Below, piece after piece: positions 44,726 through 58,050 of a DNA stretch of 64,000 nucleotides (positions within the stretch are counted from its first letter, which is position 1; each line of letters starts with the position of its first letter). The translations under genes and the position numbers were made by a program. The notes beneath the pieces are model-generated. The model worked only from the letters and a program-made list of their open reading frames with translations. It was not told the origin of the DNA and did not search any database. Source of the stretch: Kryptolebias marmoratus (lineage: Eukaryota; Chordata; Actinopteri; Cyprinodontiformes; Rivulidae); contig NC_051440.1 of assembly GCF_001649575.2 (NCBI RefSeq), forward strand, positions 17,882,977 to 17,946,976. The letters run 5' to 3'.

Positions 44726-45360
44726 AAAATGGATGTAACTCAGTCAGTTTTACAAATATGAAGTTAAAATTTGGTGCGGTGGTAGCTGAGAGTCATACCC
44801 AAAACCTGTTTAAAACTTTAATGTTACCTAATGAAATCAATTCCTTCAAGAAATGCTAAGTCCTTAATTATTTATTTATTGTTCACTTTTTTTTTTAGTT
44901 AACAAGACAAAGTAAATCCCAATATGCTTAAGTTTATTTTATCATTTATACTGACTGACTAACAGGCATGGTTTTTGTTATTAATTTCAAGTTTAAAAAA
45001 CAAACAGAAAACTGAAGGTTGATAATTGAAGAGTTTTTAGCTCAATGAGCATTGATAACTTAAAATAACCAAAAAAACTATTTTCTGTGTAAGTGTGTTC
45101 AAAAATAAGCTACAGGCCACCCACATCTGTCTGGCTTTCAATTAGGTGGAAACACTTTTTATTTATTTAAGTTAGTTATTAAAACTGCTGCTTTTCCATT
45201 CACTGAAACATATATGATTATTTTACTCATATAAAAAATAAGGTTGGCAGTTTTAAAAAATATGTGGCTACTTAATCTATTGTTAGAATTGTGTGAAAAT
45301 TTGTCATCTATTTTTTGCTTTATAAAGACAAAAAAGTCGCATCAGTTGGTGAGTCGTGCT
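44726..45360. other. Intergenic between prr5 and tmem60
   Basis: AT-rich, with no supported exon or regulatory element. Confidence 0.6.
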
Positions 45361-45728
45361 TTTGTTTTGAAAAGAAGCGCCGGAAACCGATTCAGTTTCG
45401 CGAACACAAACCGGAAGTCCTGCCTTAGCGAGTTTTAGCTAGAAGCTAACATCTACGGCGCGGTAATTTTGCTGTTAAAAACTGATTATTTTAAATGTAT
45501 CCAAGTTTGTTTTTCTTGCCGAAGAGTTTTGTGGCTTTAAGGAAACAAACTGACTCTCCTCGTAAACTCGGTAAGATGTCTGAACGTTGTTCCAAGTTAA
45601 GGTTCGTGCTAATGCTAGGTGGAGTTGATGTGTTTGTTTATTTTTATTCGAGCCCGAACTTCGGTTATTAGTTGTCCTCGGCCGTGTTGTTAATGTAGAG
45701 GAAGATAAAGTGTTTGTGCTCCTTCCAG
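45361..45728 (+). promoter_or_regulatory. tmem60: tmem60 promoter, noncoding exon 1 and intron
   Basis: An ETS/GABP-type site CCGGAAGT lies at 45411-45418 in a short CpG-bearing stretch without a TATA box. A donor (CTCG then GTAAGA) closes a probable noncoding exon at 45570, and an acceptor (CTTCCAG) at 45728 opens the coding exon. The leader has an ATG at about 45495 that opens a short upstream frame. Confidence 0.5.
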
Positions 45729-45788
45729 GTGCGTGTTTCGGTCTCTGTTTCCTCCTGATGACCCCGGCTTGTTGCCGCTCCGTCCTCG

Positions 45789-46193
45789 ATGAAGATGTCC
45801 CTGGCTCAGCGGGTTCTCCTCTCCTGGATCTTCGCCCTAATCTTCCTCATCATGCTGGTGCTCAAGCTGGACTCCAAAATCCACTGGAGCTGGTTTCTGA
45901 TTTTCCTGCCCGTGTTGACCTTTGACACCATCCTCATCCTGATGCTGATCGTGAAGATGGCGGGGCGCTGCGTGCCGGACTTTGACCCCAGGGACGGGGA
46001 GCAGAGCCTGAGGAGGAGGATCTGGTACCTGGCGGCCCTGCTGCTGAAGCTGGCCTTCTGCCTGGCGCTGTGCTCCCGCCTGGAGAAGCTCGCCAACATG
46101 TTGGTCAGTGTGGTGTGTGTCCCTCTGTGGGTGCTGCTGGGTGGAGCCCTGGTGGAGCTGGGACTCAGTGTTTTTCACTTCAGGGGGGACTGA
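45789..46193 (+). CDS. tmem60: Transmembrane protein 60
   Basis: Small four-pass membrane protein of unknown biochemical function; 134 codons in a single coding exon (human 133). The start 'MKMSLAQRVLLSW' and the blocks 'FLIMLVLKLD', 'IVKMAGRC', 'LLKLAFCLALC' and 'PLWVLLGGAL' match human TMEM60 closely. Hydrophobic segments lie at about 9-27, 33-57, 76-96 and 104-128. A short charged loop, 'DFDPRDGEQSLRRR', lies between the second and third. The downstream neighbour rsbn1l is convergent, the same arrangement as human TMEM60-RSBN1L, which supports orthology. Confidence 0.95.
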   Translation: MKMSLAQRVLLSWIFALIFLIMLVLKLDSKIHWSWFLIFLPVLTFDTILILMLIVKMAGRCVPDFDPRDGEQSLRRRIWYLAALLLKLAFCLALCSRLEKLANMLVSVVCVPLWVLLGGALVELGLSVFHFRGD

Positions 46194-48086
46194 GACTCGA
46201 GAGGTTTTTTTGTGAGGATTTTATAAACAGGGACAGTGATTTTTGACGGTACAGTCTGCTGCTAGTCGCTGTCTCTGAAGTGGCAACGGGCTGCAGGTTC
46301 ATTGGGTTTGGAGTCCCAGAGACTTCTATGGTTTTCTCTGGCAGCGACCTTGCTTTAAAATTGGAGTCTCTTAAACACACAGGTCTACACGGTTGGGCGT
46401 CTTTTGGAACCACGTCGCCGCCCGTTGACTCTCCTTTAATCAACACATTAAAAAAAGAAACGGACTCGGTCTAAATTGTGGTCACAAAACGAAGCGTTTA
46501 ACCATCTCGCCAAAATGGACGTCACCTTCAGAAGACATCCCACGCCTTGCTGCGTGCCTCAGAGTCTGAGATATCGCTCCTTAAATCAGTAACACTATCT
46601 GAATGCAAAGTTAGAGCTCATTTAATTTCATTTGCACCTTAACGGATGTTGGCAATTTCATACAGCACACATACACCTAAATCTGAAACTATTTAAACGT
46701 TTCTGTCAGATCTGCTCATGATGCAGTTACCTCATGAATATAGTCTTAAAGTTTGGACGCCTAACATTATTTTTATTGGTATTTGCATCCAGATCGGAGG
46801 AAATTTGTTATTTCAATTGCAGCTATTTAATATTTAGATCCCTTTTTTCCCTTCTGGTTCAGATGTTACCTTAGAAAATAAAATGATAAAAAAAAAAAAC
46901 AGTCTTTCAAAAGTCTTCTGTCCTTTGTGGGATGAAGTCTGATGAAGGGGCGTGACTATGGGAGGGGCTTAAATTGTATGGACTTTAGACAAGACCCGCC
47001 CACTCATAGTTTAACAAGAACTAAATAAAGGAAAGGCTACCAGTTACATAACCTTAGTAAATTATGTAAATACTGTTGATTTTATAAGGTTATATTGTCT
47101 GAACTTTACAGATTTATTACATTTGGCTGCTGTCTGAAGCCGGTTCAGTTGGTCTTTTATCTGAATACAGTTTATTATAATTCATCAGTAGATCGGCTTC
47201 ATTGTAAGGAGGTATATATATATAAGTCCATTTTCATTGACTGGTTGAGTATGGAAGTTGCACTAATTCTGTTCAGGAAAAATACCCAAATAATAATTAC
47301 CAGTTATACATTTGAGCTGCGAAATTTAATTTTTAGTCTGACCGAAGCGCTCCTGATTCGAACTGAAATGATGCCAGTTTTCGTGACAGGTTGCAACTTT
47401 TCATTGTTCAGCGAAAACAAATTCATGCAGAATCTTTGATTTTTAAATCCTTTTCATGCATTTCAATCAAGCTACGTGATCTCAGCATCGCTTGAAAGAC
47501 TTTCAAGCTCTTTAAAATGAAAGTATTTGTTTTGAAATAAACTTTTCCTGCAACGGTCACAAGTTTCTGTCTGTTTAGTGGATCAGAAGCTGAATGTTTG
47601 GAAACAACAAAGACGACGTAAAAGCGAACATTTTCCCAGCTTCCATTTATTTTAAACTTGGTGACCCTCCTGTAAACCTGTTTCTGGCTACACCCCTGAT
47701 CCGTACGTCGTCACAACCTAGTTTAGAAAAGTTTTTATTCAGAACATTACCTGAGGACCTGGCAAACCCATTCTTATTGTTTTCCCCGCCTGTTTGTGAA
47801 TTCAGCTGCTTTTAGTTTTGTTTTCCCAGAAAGAACAGCTCGATCAGGTGCACCGTAGAAGACTCGACGTTGCTTTCACCCTTACTGGATGCTTAAAAAA
47901 ATGCTCAGGTTCTTGGTTTCCCCCCATCAGTAACTCAGTCCTGTTCATCAAAAGAAATAAAAACTTCCGCACCAAAGCCATGTTATTGCTAACTGGGAGT
48001 ACCTGCCAAGAAGAACCCCCCCAGAAGTTGGATTTTTGTAACACAAAACTAGAGACATTAAGTGACTTAGACATCATTTTGAACCA
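46194..48086. other. tmem60 3'UTR and convergent intergenic region
   Basis: No coding exon was seen. Plus-strand AATAAA signals at 46877-46882 (followed by a long A-run) and 47024-47029 are candidate tmem60 ends. The open frames at 47095-48141 show no family features and are taken as chance. Confidence 0.5.
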
Positions 48087-48092
48087 TTTATT
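48087..48092 (-). terminator. rsbn1l: Candidate poly(A) signal of rsbn1l
   Basis: TTTATT on the plus strand is AATAAA on the minus strand. It would give rsbn1l a 3'UTR of about 760 bases. Other A-rich signals nearby make the exact end uncertain. Confidence 0.4.
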
Positions 48093-48852
48093 GAGAGGTT
48101 CTAATCAAGAGTATAAATCACACTACCAAGTCTTATCTTAGGAAATAAAATGTATTTACAACAGAATTTTCCCCCCACATACATTGGTTTCAAATAAAAA
48201 CAGACAGTAAATGATATAAATAAGTTCTATGGAAAATAAAACTTGTCTTACAAAAAATATATGCAATTTCTGTATACATTTCTCACATTGGTGCTAATAA
48301 CATCTATACTGTACAGTTTTGGTACATACAGTATCATTTACAGCCCTGTGTGAGTCGAACAGTCCAGTCTGAAAACAACTACTAGCTCTGGTTTGGGAGT
48401 GTTAGAAACGATTTAAAAAATAAAAATAAAATTCAGCTCTGCCACTTGCCAATTTACCCCCCCAACAGTGAATTATTCATAAAGCAGGAAGGAAGATTGT
48501 TTTCAGATTGGCTAGACGGGTACCTAAAATAGGTGCTTTCGGAGCAAAGCTAAGTAGTGCACAGGCACTGACACATGGGTCACATAACATCTGATATGAA
48601 GCCTACATACATCTGCTAACAAACAGGAAGTGATCTACTTAGCTTACATTCTTGGGCCTGTTAAAATACCTGCAGAGCGCACCTTTGTTTCAGAGCATCG
48701 CAGGAATAATGGTCGCCAAAGTGGCGGCGCTGAAACTTTATTAGGATTTAGAAAGTGTGTCGATGTCTGAAAGAAGGATGGACATTCAAATATTTTAACA
48801 AAACCTTGCTGTAAGTTGTACAGTTAAAAAAAAAAAAAGGACATCCAGACAT

Positions 48853-51800
48853 TCATAACAAGAAGTCTTTTTGCGTTTGGTGCGTGTGTGTTTTCAGAGG
48901 CTGTTTTATCGAGTGCTGCTGTGGTCCAGTGTCCTGTAGCGCCACCGCAGGTCTGCCCTGCAACAACTCCTTTACTTTTAGGCCTTTAGAGGGCGCCATA
49001 GTCCGAGAGTCTGATCCAGACTTGGAGGAAGAACCTCGAGAGTCACTGTGAGGTTTAGGTCTGGTGTCTGAGAGGGAAAAGGCCAATGTTTGGGAAGCCT
49101 CCATCGGTTTGAAGAGGTCAAAGGTGACGAGCGTCCGTGCTGGTTTGTGTTCTGTCTGAGAAGGAGCGCAAACGGCCTTTTTCTTTTCCTCCTTGCTGCT
49201 GACGTCTTTCTCCTTCTTACAGTCTTTCTTAACGTTAAGGGATGGATGTTTGTGGGTTTTGCCGTCTTCCCTCCCGGGCCTTCCCTGCGAACTCGACGCG
49301 CCGCCGCCGTCCTTCCCCTCCCTGTGGACGCTCTTCTCCTTCTTCCCGAGCGAAGACTTGTGTTTATGTGTCCAGGAGTCTCGAGCCTCCTCTTTGTCCG
49401 AGCGCGAAGGAGGCGCTGCCTGGGAGCCTCCCCACTCCTTATTGTGCTCCTTCTCTCTCTTGACGCTGGGCTGGGTTTTGGAGTCAGACTTCTCGTCCCT
49501 CAGTGTGGACACAGTAGTTTGAGAGTTCTTGGTGCCCTCTCTGGGTCGATCTTCATCCTCCTTTTTCTTTCCCGGCAGTAAACAGCTACCCTCTTTAACC
49601 CTCTCCCTCTCTCGATCCCTGTCTTTCCCCCGGTCTTTCTTCTCCTTGTCCTTACTCCTGTCCTTCTTTTCTTTAGTCCTCTCCTTTTCATCTCTCTTTC
49701 CTTTATCCTTCTCTCTCTTGATTAGTGGTGTGTTGTAAGTGCTTCCTGTGCCATCTTTGCTCTTCTCTTTGAGAACCGGACCCGCCTTTTTCTGCCGCTC
49801 CTCCTCCACGTCGCTGTCTTTCCTGATCTGTGGGGACTTTAAGGGTGTCCCGTCCGCCCTGCCCTCCCCAGGACTCTTCTGCAGTGTTTGATAAGTGTCT
49901 GCACCTCCTTTACCGTCCTCTTTAACATCTTCCTCAGCTTTAGTGTCCTTTAGTGTGGGTTTGAAGAAAACCTCGCCTCGTTCGTCCTCGACTGAAGGCA
50001 GCGGCTGTGTTGCTGACGTCTCCATCTCCCCTTCGTCGTCTTCCTCTTTGAAATTCTGTGTCAGCATTTGCGAGGGAGGCCCCTTCCTCTTCTCCTCGTC
50101 CTCCTCCACCTTCATCACTGTCTGTAGAGCAAGGTCACACTTATTCCCCTCTTCCTGCTCATCTTCCTCCTTTTTGATATTAAGCGCCGTGTCTCTTGGT
50201 GAACACATGTCCTCTTCATTCACCTCCTCCTCCTCGTGTTGGTGGTACAGTTTGAGTCGGATATGCCAGGCCAGACTGCAGACGGCCGACACAGTCTTGA
50301 ACTGGTGGACGACTCCTCTGGGGATGAAGTAGATGTCGTCGTGGTACAGCTGGATTCGGGCGTATCGGATCCCCTCTCTCCTCAGCTGGTTCAGCTTTGC
50401 GTCGTCGATCCACTGAACGCACTGCGGACAAGAGCACACGACACTCAGAAACACGGGAAATATCGATTTCCTCCTGACTCCTCTGTGTGGTAAAGGAGAA
50501 GAACCGCAGTGATGCAATACATTTAGTATCATAGACAATGTTTGACATGTTAGGAGTCTGCAGACTGGACTTGGTTTTGATTTTAACTTTATAAAACGAG
50601 CTTTTAAACCCGAACATCTTTGTTGCACTTCCTTCTTACGTGTTCTTTTCAGTGATCCGGACACGTGTCTCACAGTCAGGTGCGCGCACAGATCACAGGA
50701 CGGCTTGTTTTAATGAAATATGAGCTGCCTCACTACGGGTGGGGGAAAAAACAAACAAAAAAACCCAAAAACGCTCCGTTTGCATTTTAACCGCTTCTAC
50801 GTTATTATACTGAGGACTAAATAAAACCTCTGAAGATCTTGAAGCAGGTGCAGAGTAAGGTTGTTTGCGCAGGTCATTCCAAATATTACAACTTATTTAC
50901 GTGAGATACAGCTGCACAGCGGTCAAAAAGGTTTTGTTCCCACTTTTATACAACTCCTTAAACCGTTTCAGAAGGCTCTGCCTGTGCCCGTCACCATCTC
51001 GCCCTCAGACTTTCTATTCGACTCGTCTGCTCTGTGCGAAACCACAACCAGGTCCCACAAACGGCACACTCAGCCTGGTCCTTACTTTTCCTAACAAGGT
51101 TCAAACGAACAAACTGCGGCCGTCTGAACACCGAATCAAACATTTCCAGAATCGGTTTGTGTCTAGATGTAGCCGTGATCAACGTTAAACTTTGACGTTG
51201 TGCAAACCAGGAACTGAACGGCACATCTCTTTATGAAGCAAATAATGGAACAATATTTGCTCACTTTAAGTAATGTCAGCCTCTTAAACTTTAATCTTTA
51301 AGCTGTTTAGTTTGTCTGGTTTAAAAGCAGCCCTGGTGGCGTGCAGCGTTTTTATCCTGATCACGACAGCAGCAGGACTAACTTCAAAACAACAGATGAT
51401 TTATGCCTATTTTTATCATACATGTCCTGTTAAACACGACGGGGAGTAATCAGACCCACCTGGGACAGCGGGGGCTCGTGGAGGTCCAGCTGCAGCCTCA
51501 TGACCACATCTGGAAAATCTCCAGCGTGGAAACACACGACGTCTTTGGTGATCCGACCAGGAGTGTCGCTGCTGTAAAACAAGACATCGAACCGCGTTTT
51601 TAAAGATCTGACGTCCAGTCTGATCACAGGCACAAAGGAATGATAGCTTGAGCGTTTGAAACAAAGTTTAAAAGACTTCATTATCATATCATCTGTTGCT
51701 GCAGGAACTGGAGTGCTTTGAACAGTTTCTTGTTTGATGCTAATTAAAAGGTGAGTCGGCTGTGAACCTGTATCTTATAGAAACCAAATTAAAGAAAGTA

Positions 51801-54800
51801 AAGATGTGTCTCTGCACTCACTCCTCTCCGCAGCGCACAGCCTTCAGCACGCCGACGGCAGCGGTGGTTTGCCTCTCGAAGCCCTGACCGATGTGGTCAG
51901 CGTGAGCCCTCGTCCGGTCCTCGAACAGCATCTCTCTGGGCTCGCTGGTTCTGGGCAGATACTGCAGGTTCTTGATCTCATTAGTGGACCTGAAAGGCAG
52001 CGGTTCCCAGCAGTCAGGATTCATACAAGGCGTGTGAAAGTTCCCAAACACGGCATGTGTGTGAGGAAAAACTATATATTTATAACTAAAGTATATAATT
52101 GGCTTCTCTGAGTCACTCATTTATTATTTATTTTTCAAACGATTATTATTGAACAAGAATGAGTTTAGAGGCTGCATCTGTAACATTATAATTCTCTGCT
52201 TTTTAGTGAGAAAAAATAAAATAACATGCTCATCAGCACGCCATGTTTCTGAGGAAATAAAGTAAGCTGTAAGTGCTGGACAGAGCAGCATACATTTACA
52301 ACAGTAAAGAATAAATGTCAACAGAACTGACATCTTTAAATTAGTGGCTGTCTCGTATGGAAAGTGAACTCCGCACCTTTTCCTTTTGAAGGGTGACTTC
52401 GGCATGTCGGCCATGGGGATCATCTGCTCCCCTGGTCTGACCCACATGATGGGGCCATCGTCGCTCTCTTTGGGGCTCTGCAGACGCAGGCTGGAGAACG
52501 TTCCCCAGGGCAGAGTCCTCTGCGCAAAGGCGGGACGAGAAACTCCGGGTTACACAACGTGACGCGGCAACGCACGGGCAGATGCTGACACATCTGTATT
52601 GACGTGAAGACACACAGATATGAGGGAACTCACCGCCAGGAAGGGGGATTCTTCTAACAAGCTGATGAACTCGGGGAAGTAGTCTCCGACCTCTTCGTCC
52701 ACGGCTCCGACTAGGCTGACCTGCCGCATGGCGCCGGCTCGGTACGTCCCCTTGGAATAAGTCCGCTTCACCTGCGGGAGGCACCACGGGGTCAGAACCG
52801 GCGGGGATCACATCTGATTCTGATGGAGTCTGACATCCAGCTGAACGCCATATGAGACTTTTTTTTTTTCCAAACATCGTCTCTTAAAGAAAAGAGGCTG
52901 GAGCTGCTGCATGTTCTCCAAACCAACCGCGTGACCTTTGCAGCGCGCCCGCCTTCGATAACGCACCCAGAAAAAAACTCAACGTTTATTTATTAAAATA
53001 AAAAAAAAGAAAATGTCAGCACAAGATGAATACAAGATAAACTTCTGGTTCTCAAACAAACGGGCTTAAAAACAAATCCTTCAAGTAAATTAAAACCTCA
53101 AAGACGGACAGGTCTGACTGTAAAATAATAATTTTTACGGAGGGCTGCGTTCATGAAGGAAAAACTTATAAGACCTCAATCATCTCTATAAAACCTACAT
53201 TTCACAGAGTAAACAGTCTACTACAGACTTCTGGTAGAAGAATATTCGGATTTAGGTGGTAAATAATTTAAACTTGGCTTCATCGCCTCGCTTTCTGTGC
53301 AATATAAAATGTAAACGGCTTTAAATATAAGTTTAAACAACTGGAAATCCTCCCTTCGTACGCAAACAAACCCACAGCAGACAGTCAGCTTTCTGTACAA
53401 ATCTGTGAGCGGAACTAAAGAGAAACGGACCCGATGCTCTTCGGAAACAAGTCAAAGTCGAAACGTAACTTTCTCCCGCAGCAACATCTGAAGGTTTTCA
53501 CTTTCCAACGCAAGAAGAAAACAAAAACGCAGAACGACAACAAGATTAAAACATCAAGATTTCTAGTTAGGTTGAACGCTGCAGTCTGCTCATCCTGATG
53601 ATGCCGATGATGTTCCTTCCTCTTTACATCACCTGGGCGGCGCTGGAGCTTCTCTCCGCGGGAACACGCCGAAAGAGAAAAGAGTCTGCCGCGCATCCAA
53701 GCTCAGGCTGAGAAAATAGCGGTCAAACTGTTTCAGCTGAGAGGAAAAGAGTCGATCAAAACCCGAGTCGTCCCTCCCAGAAGCTGATTATTTATCTGGG
53801 TTCATCAGCGTCAGAAACTCCTTTTTCTTTCTCATGAAATAAAAATAAAAACATAAGGAAGTTTTGCTTCTGAGTTTCCACGACTGTCGGAGGAAATCAC
53901 AACCAGCCTCTGAATTCATTTTATCCAGATTACCTTTTTGTTTTCTGTTGTAATTTTAAGCTGAAACATTTATAGTTTTTTTTAGGGTGTTTTAAAGGGC
54001 TGCAGTAAAATAGCTTCAATAAAAAAAGGCAGTAAAAATGTGATAAAAGGCGTAAGAATTCCAGTAAACTCTGTTCTGACTGATCATTAAGACGTATTGA
54101 TTAAAGCCAAGTTCATGTCTGAAAGACATGGCAAACTTTTTTATTCCCTTTTAAGATAATATCAGGGAAAAGTTGTCTCTAAATCAGGTTTTTTAATTTA
54201 AGAAAACGAGTTTAAGGCTTTAACGAGAAGTCAGAAGATCATCGTTTTAAGGTCTGAAGAGACTCCAGACAGGAGCAAACCTTCTTTCTAATAAATATCA
54301 TTAAACTCTCATCTTGTTACACCTCTAATACACGTGTTACATATTTTATCTGAATTAAAGACATCAGTTATTAAGGAGGAGATGTAATAACTGCGGCGAT
54401 GTAGCTGAAAGTAAGAGTCAAACATGAGTTTACATGTTTAAAAACGCTCAGAATGCCACTCATCACTGAGGCAGAGCATAACGTTAAAGTCTAAATGTGA
54501 ACTCAAACTGCTCTGACCCTCATTCTGACGGAGTCACGTTTCCATTTCTGACTTCATTTTCATGCAGGTATCGAGGCAATAAACCTGCTTCAGTCTGGAA
54601 AAAAAAACTGCTTTGACTGAAACAATCTGAACAGATAAAACATCAACAGGACAAACCAGCACACAGCGTTTTTACCTCAATAAATTTAATTTACACTTGT
54701 GTTTTGGCTCTGAGAACTCTCTCTTTCAAGCTGCTCTCGTCTTTGTTTACCATATAAACATATCAATAAATAAAACAGTTTGAAGCCAAACCCTGTTTCA

Positions 54801-57800
54801 TTCGATGACCCCCTCCTCTCTGCGTCCGTAACACACCTCTCCATTATTTCCAGCTCTGAATTCCTGAATCTATAACTACCACATGTAAGCTCAGCCTCAG
54901 CAGAAACTGACACGTCGTACCAGCCTGAGAGCAGAAACGGGCCAGGAGTGAATTCAGTCACTTTTACTGCTGCTGATTCACTGTTTGCCAGTGGGGGAAA
55001 CTGTTAAGTCTACGATCGAGTTCAGGGAGCGAAATTAGACAAAAATCAGGAAATCTGCTGGCATTAGAATCACCCTTACATCTTGAAAGGGTTTTCCAAA
55101 AAGTAAAGAAATTCTGTCATGAATAAGTATTATATTTTCTGCCCTGAGCTGATTTATTCAACCTCCTTAAGCGCGTCACAACGTGGCTAAACTCAAGCTG
55201 TAGTTAAGCTTTATGACGAAAAAACACGAGCTTTGGCTGAAATCGCCGCTGTCAGATTGTATCAGCTGGGCTCCAATCAGCCAACCAGAGCAGAGTTATC
55301 GCTCCAGCGCTCAACAAATTGTTGAAAGTTTCTAACAGAAAACAAAACGGCTTGCTGAGGAGAAAATGCAGGTTTTTACTGACAAAAAAAGTCCAAGTTT
55401 AATTTCTCCTGTCAAGTTAAAAGTCTTGGGATTTTGGATTAAAAAAATAACGCAGCGTTCTTTGAAATTATTTCATTTCTATTTAAAGAAAGTGTGTGTG
55501 GAAATGGATCGATCTGTATTTGGACTGCTCGGAATTGGGAAAAATCAGACGTGTTTTATTTTACAAGCTTCATAAATTGTCAAAAAAAAAAGATCAAAAA
55601 CGCAACACAAATAGAAAAAAACGCTAATCAAACAAAGCTCCTTCAGCCAGACTGCCACCTTCGGTTTAATCTTTAATCTGCTCTTTCTGAGGAACATCGG
55701 ACGCGAAAGTGAAACGACTCTGAAGCTACATAAAGTTTCCAACAAAACCGCCTGAACACCGAAACGAACGAGAGCAGAATGAAGACGCCGCTGTGGAGTT
55801 GAAGGTGGAACCTCACCGAGCTGAGGCGATGAAAATGAGCCCTCAAAATGACAGGAACAGCCCGATTTTCAGCTGCAGACTGGCATCTATTTTTAAATAA
55901 ATCACAGCTTGTTTTCACGCACACGGTTTGGGACGCTGCACTCCTGGCCGCGCACATTACTTTGTCGTCCACCTTCCCCCACGTTGGCTGGCTTTGCTCC
56001 CACATTTACGGTTTCCTCTGGTGACGGCGCACTTTTTGAAAAGGAGATGGGCAGTTTTTTTAGTAATTATTTCTCACCAGCATGGTTTATAGACCTGGAC
56101 GTTTAACCTCGGATGTCCAGGTGTCTAAATACAGCTGTTGTGCTCGAGACGCCTGCGAGAAAATCCAGGCGGGTTTCCATTTTGAAAGGAAAGTTGTCGC
56201 AAAAGACGTTCAAAACAGAAGCGACAGAGCTGCGCGCCTCTGCGTTCACAAACTGCTCGCAGTCCGCTGAGCCGCCACCTTCGTCCCGTCAAGGACAAGT
56301 TTAAAAAAAAGGCGTTCTCACCTGAGAGTGAAAATTGGCCATGGTCGTCGTCTCTATGTCCTTCTTTCCGAGCACCTCCATCTTCACCGGCGTGTTGGGG
56401 AACTTGCAGGAGAAGTAGTCTAGGAAGTCCGGGAGGTAGGAAGCCGCTCCGTGGATGATTCCCATCACGAAGCATCCGGCGTGAGCCTCGTCCTCGCTGA
56501 AGGACAGGCTCACGAACTCCTCGGCGAAGCGCTCCACCTCGGCCGGAGACAGACAGGAGAGCTGCTCGCTGTAGGCGTGGGCCACGGACGCCCCTCCGTT
56601 GGCCTGCTGCTCGACGTGGATCAGATGGCCGAACTCCAGCCCGGGCAGGCCCGGCGCCGGGGTATAGTGGAGGGGTGGGCTGTGGCTGAACCCGTCCCTG
56701 AGCACGGAGGGGGCGGCAGCAGAGGTAGCGGCAGCGACGGCGGGTTCCTGGTGGCATTGTGGCTTCACGTGGACGCAAGTGCTGCCGTTGTCTCCGTTTA
56801 TTTGACTCAGGAAGTCGGGCAGACCCAGAGCTAACCCCGAGCACACAGTCTGGCATGAGCGGTGGTACATCTTGGGCCGGCTGTGCCTCTCCTTCGCCCG
56901 CTCGCCGTCTTTGTGCTTCTTTTTCTTCTTCTTCTTGAGTTTCTTCAGCAGCAGGTCCTCCTCTGACCCAGCTTTCAGCTTCTCCTTCGACTCTGTTGTC
57001 AAGAACACAGATTGTTTACGATCCCAGCATTTTTAAAACCAAGTGTGTGTTTAACATATTGAGCATTTGTCACCTTATGCTTTGATTTCCAAAACTAAAC
57101 ATAAAACATGAAGCTACAATGAGCTGATCCGCTTTGATTTATTTATTTTTAATTCAAAGAAACAGAAGTAACTTTCTATTCCCACTTAAATTCCCACCTT
57201 TCTGAGGAGAAGTAACATCTCCGTTTTCTCTCACAATGTCATGTACAGGAGGCATCTGGTGATTCTTCCACTCTTTATTCTTTTCTTTCTTCTTCTGCTT
57301 GTCTTTCTCCTTCACACTGTGATCTAAGGAAGGGAACGGAGAAATACATACTTCACAAAGAGCAGCATAATTAACAACAACAAAAATAAACAACATTTCC
57401 ACGTGTATTTACCACCATATGGGCCCGATACGGAGGCCCGGAGGACGGGAAATTGTTAAATGAGTTAATAAATAAATTATTTCCCGGGGTATTGGTGGGG
57501 GTATGGTTTGAATTTGACGGTAAACCGAGGAAGCAGGCTGTCGTGGCCGCGCGGTCCTACCTCTCTGGAGCGTTTTCACGTCGCCGTTCTCCGTCTTTGT
57601 ATGGCAGCTAGCGGGGCTCACTTTCCCCGCGGCGGCGGCGGAGCTCCGCGGGGCTTCGGCGCTCCTCTCCTTCTCCCTGTGCCGCTTCTCCTTCGCCTTC
57701 TTCGCCTTCAGGGGCGAGGCGAGGAAGTTGCTGATTTTGAAGATCTTTCGGACGGGGTTGGCTGGTGACACGGAGGCGGCGGGGTGGCTCGCCTTGGCCG

Positions 57801-58050
57801 GGCCGAAACTCCATTTCGCTGGGCTTCCACAACTCTGCTTCCCGTTGTGTTTTTCCCCTGCGCACGCCTCTCCGTTCAGCTTCCTGTGCTTCAGGCCCTT
57901 CTCCTCCACCCGGACCTTCTTGAGGGGAGGTGGGAAAATGTCGCTGGAAGACTGCGGACGGCTCTCGGGCGGTCGCTTGGCTAGCAGGGGTTTGGGGGAA
58001 TTTGTTTTGCTGTTCGCTGCGAAATGCATGGAGTCAACGGACTCGGCCAT
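48853..58050 (-). CDS. rsbn1l: Round spermatid basic protein 1-like (JmjC-like chromatin protein)
   Basis: Nuclear protein of the RSBN1/DPY-21 family; the worm member is reported as an H4K20me2 demethylase, so a similar activity is inferred. Coding exons 5' to 3': 58050-57561, 57323-57198, 56992-56322, 52771-52634, 52519-52377, 51989-51822, 51571-51460, 50421-48853. Phases agree, giving 1,138 codons against about 850 in human RSBN1L. The N-terminal third is lysine-rich with a likely nuclear signal ('[12 protein letters not shown]' near 215-240). The conserved catalytic region is about 240-680: '[20 protein letters not shown]' starts at 430, 'HAD' at 552-554 is a candidate iron-binding H-x-D, and H655 in 'VVHQF' is a candidate third ligand. 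Residues 678-1138 form a very long Lys/Glu/Ser/Arg tail with KEKDR-type runs, all within the last exon. Convergent tmem60 favours RSBN1L over RSBN1. Confidence 0.9.
52772..56321 (-). other. rsbn1l intron 3 (3.5 kb)
   Basis: No supported coding exon, RNA gene or mobile element. Sequence is AT-rich with scattered A-runs. Short open frames on both strands lack family features. Confidence 0.6.

Noticed and set aside
47095..48141. Several open frames between tmem60 and rsbn1l
   Set aside because: AT-rich, no family features, no splice pattern; this is the shared 3' flank of two convergent genes.
49090..49581. 163-codon plus-strand open frame
   Set aside because: Antisense to the lysine/glutamate-rich last exon of rsbn1l; purine-rich codons give long open complements. 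No family features.
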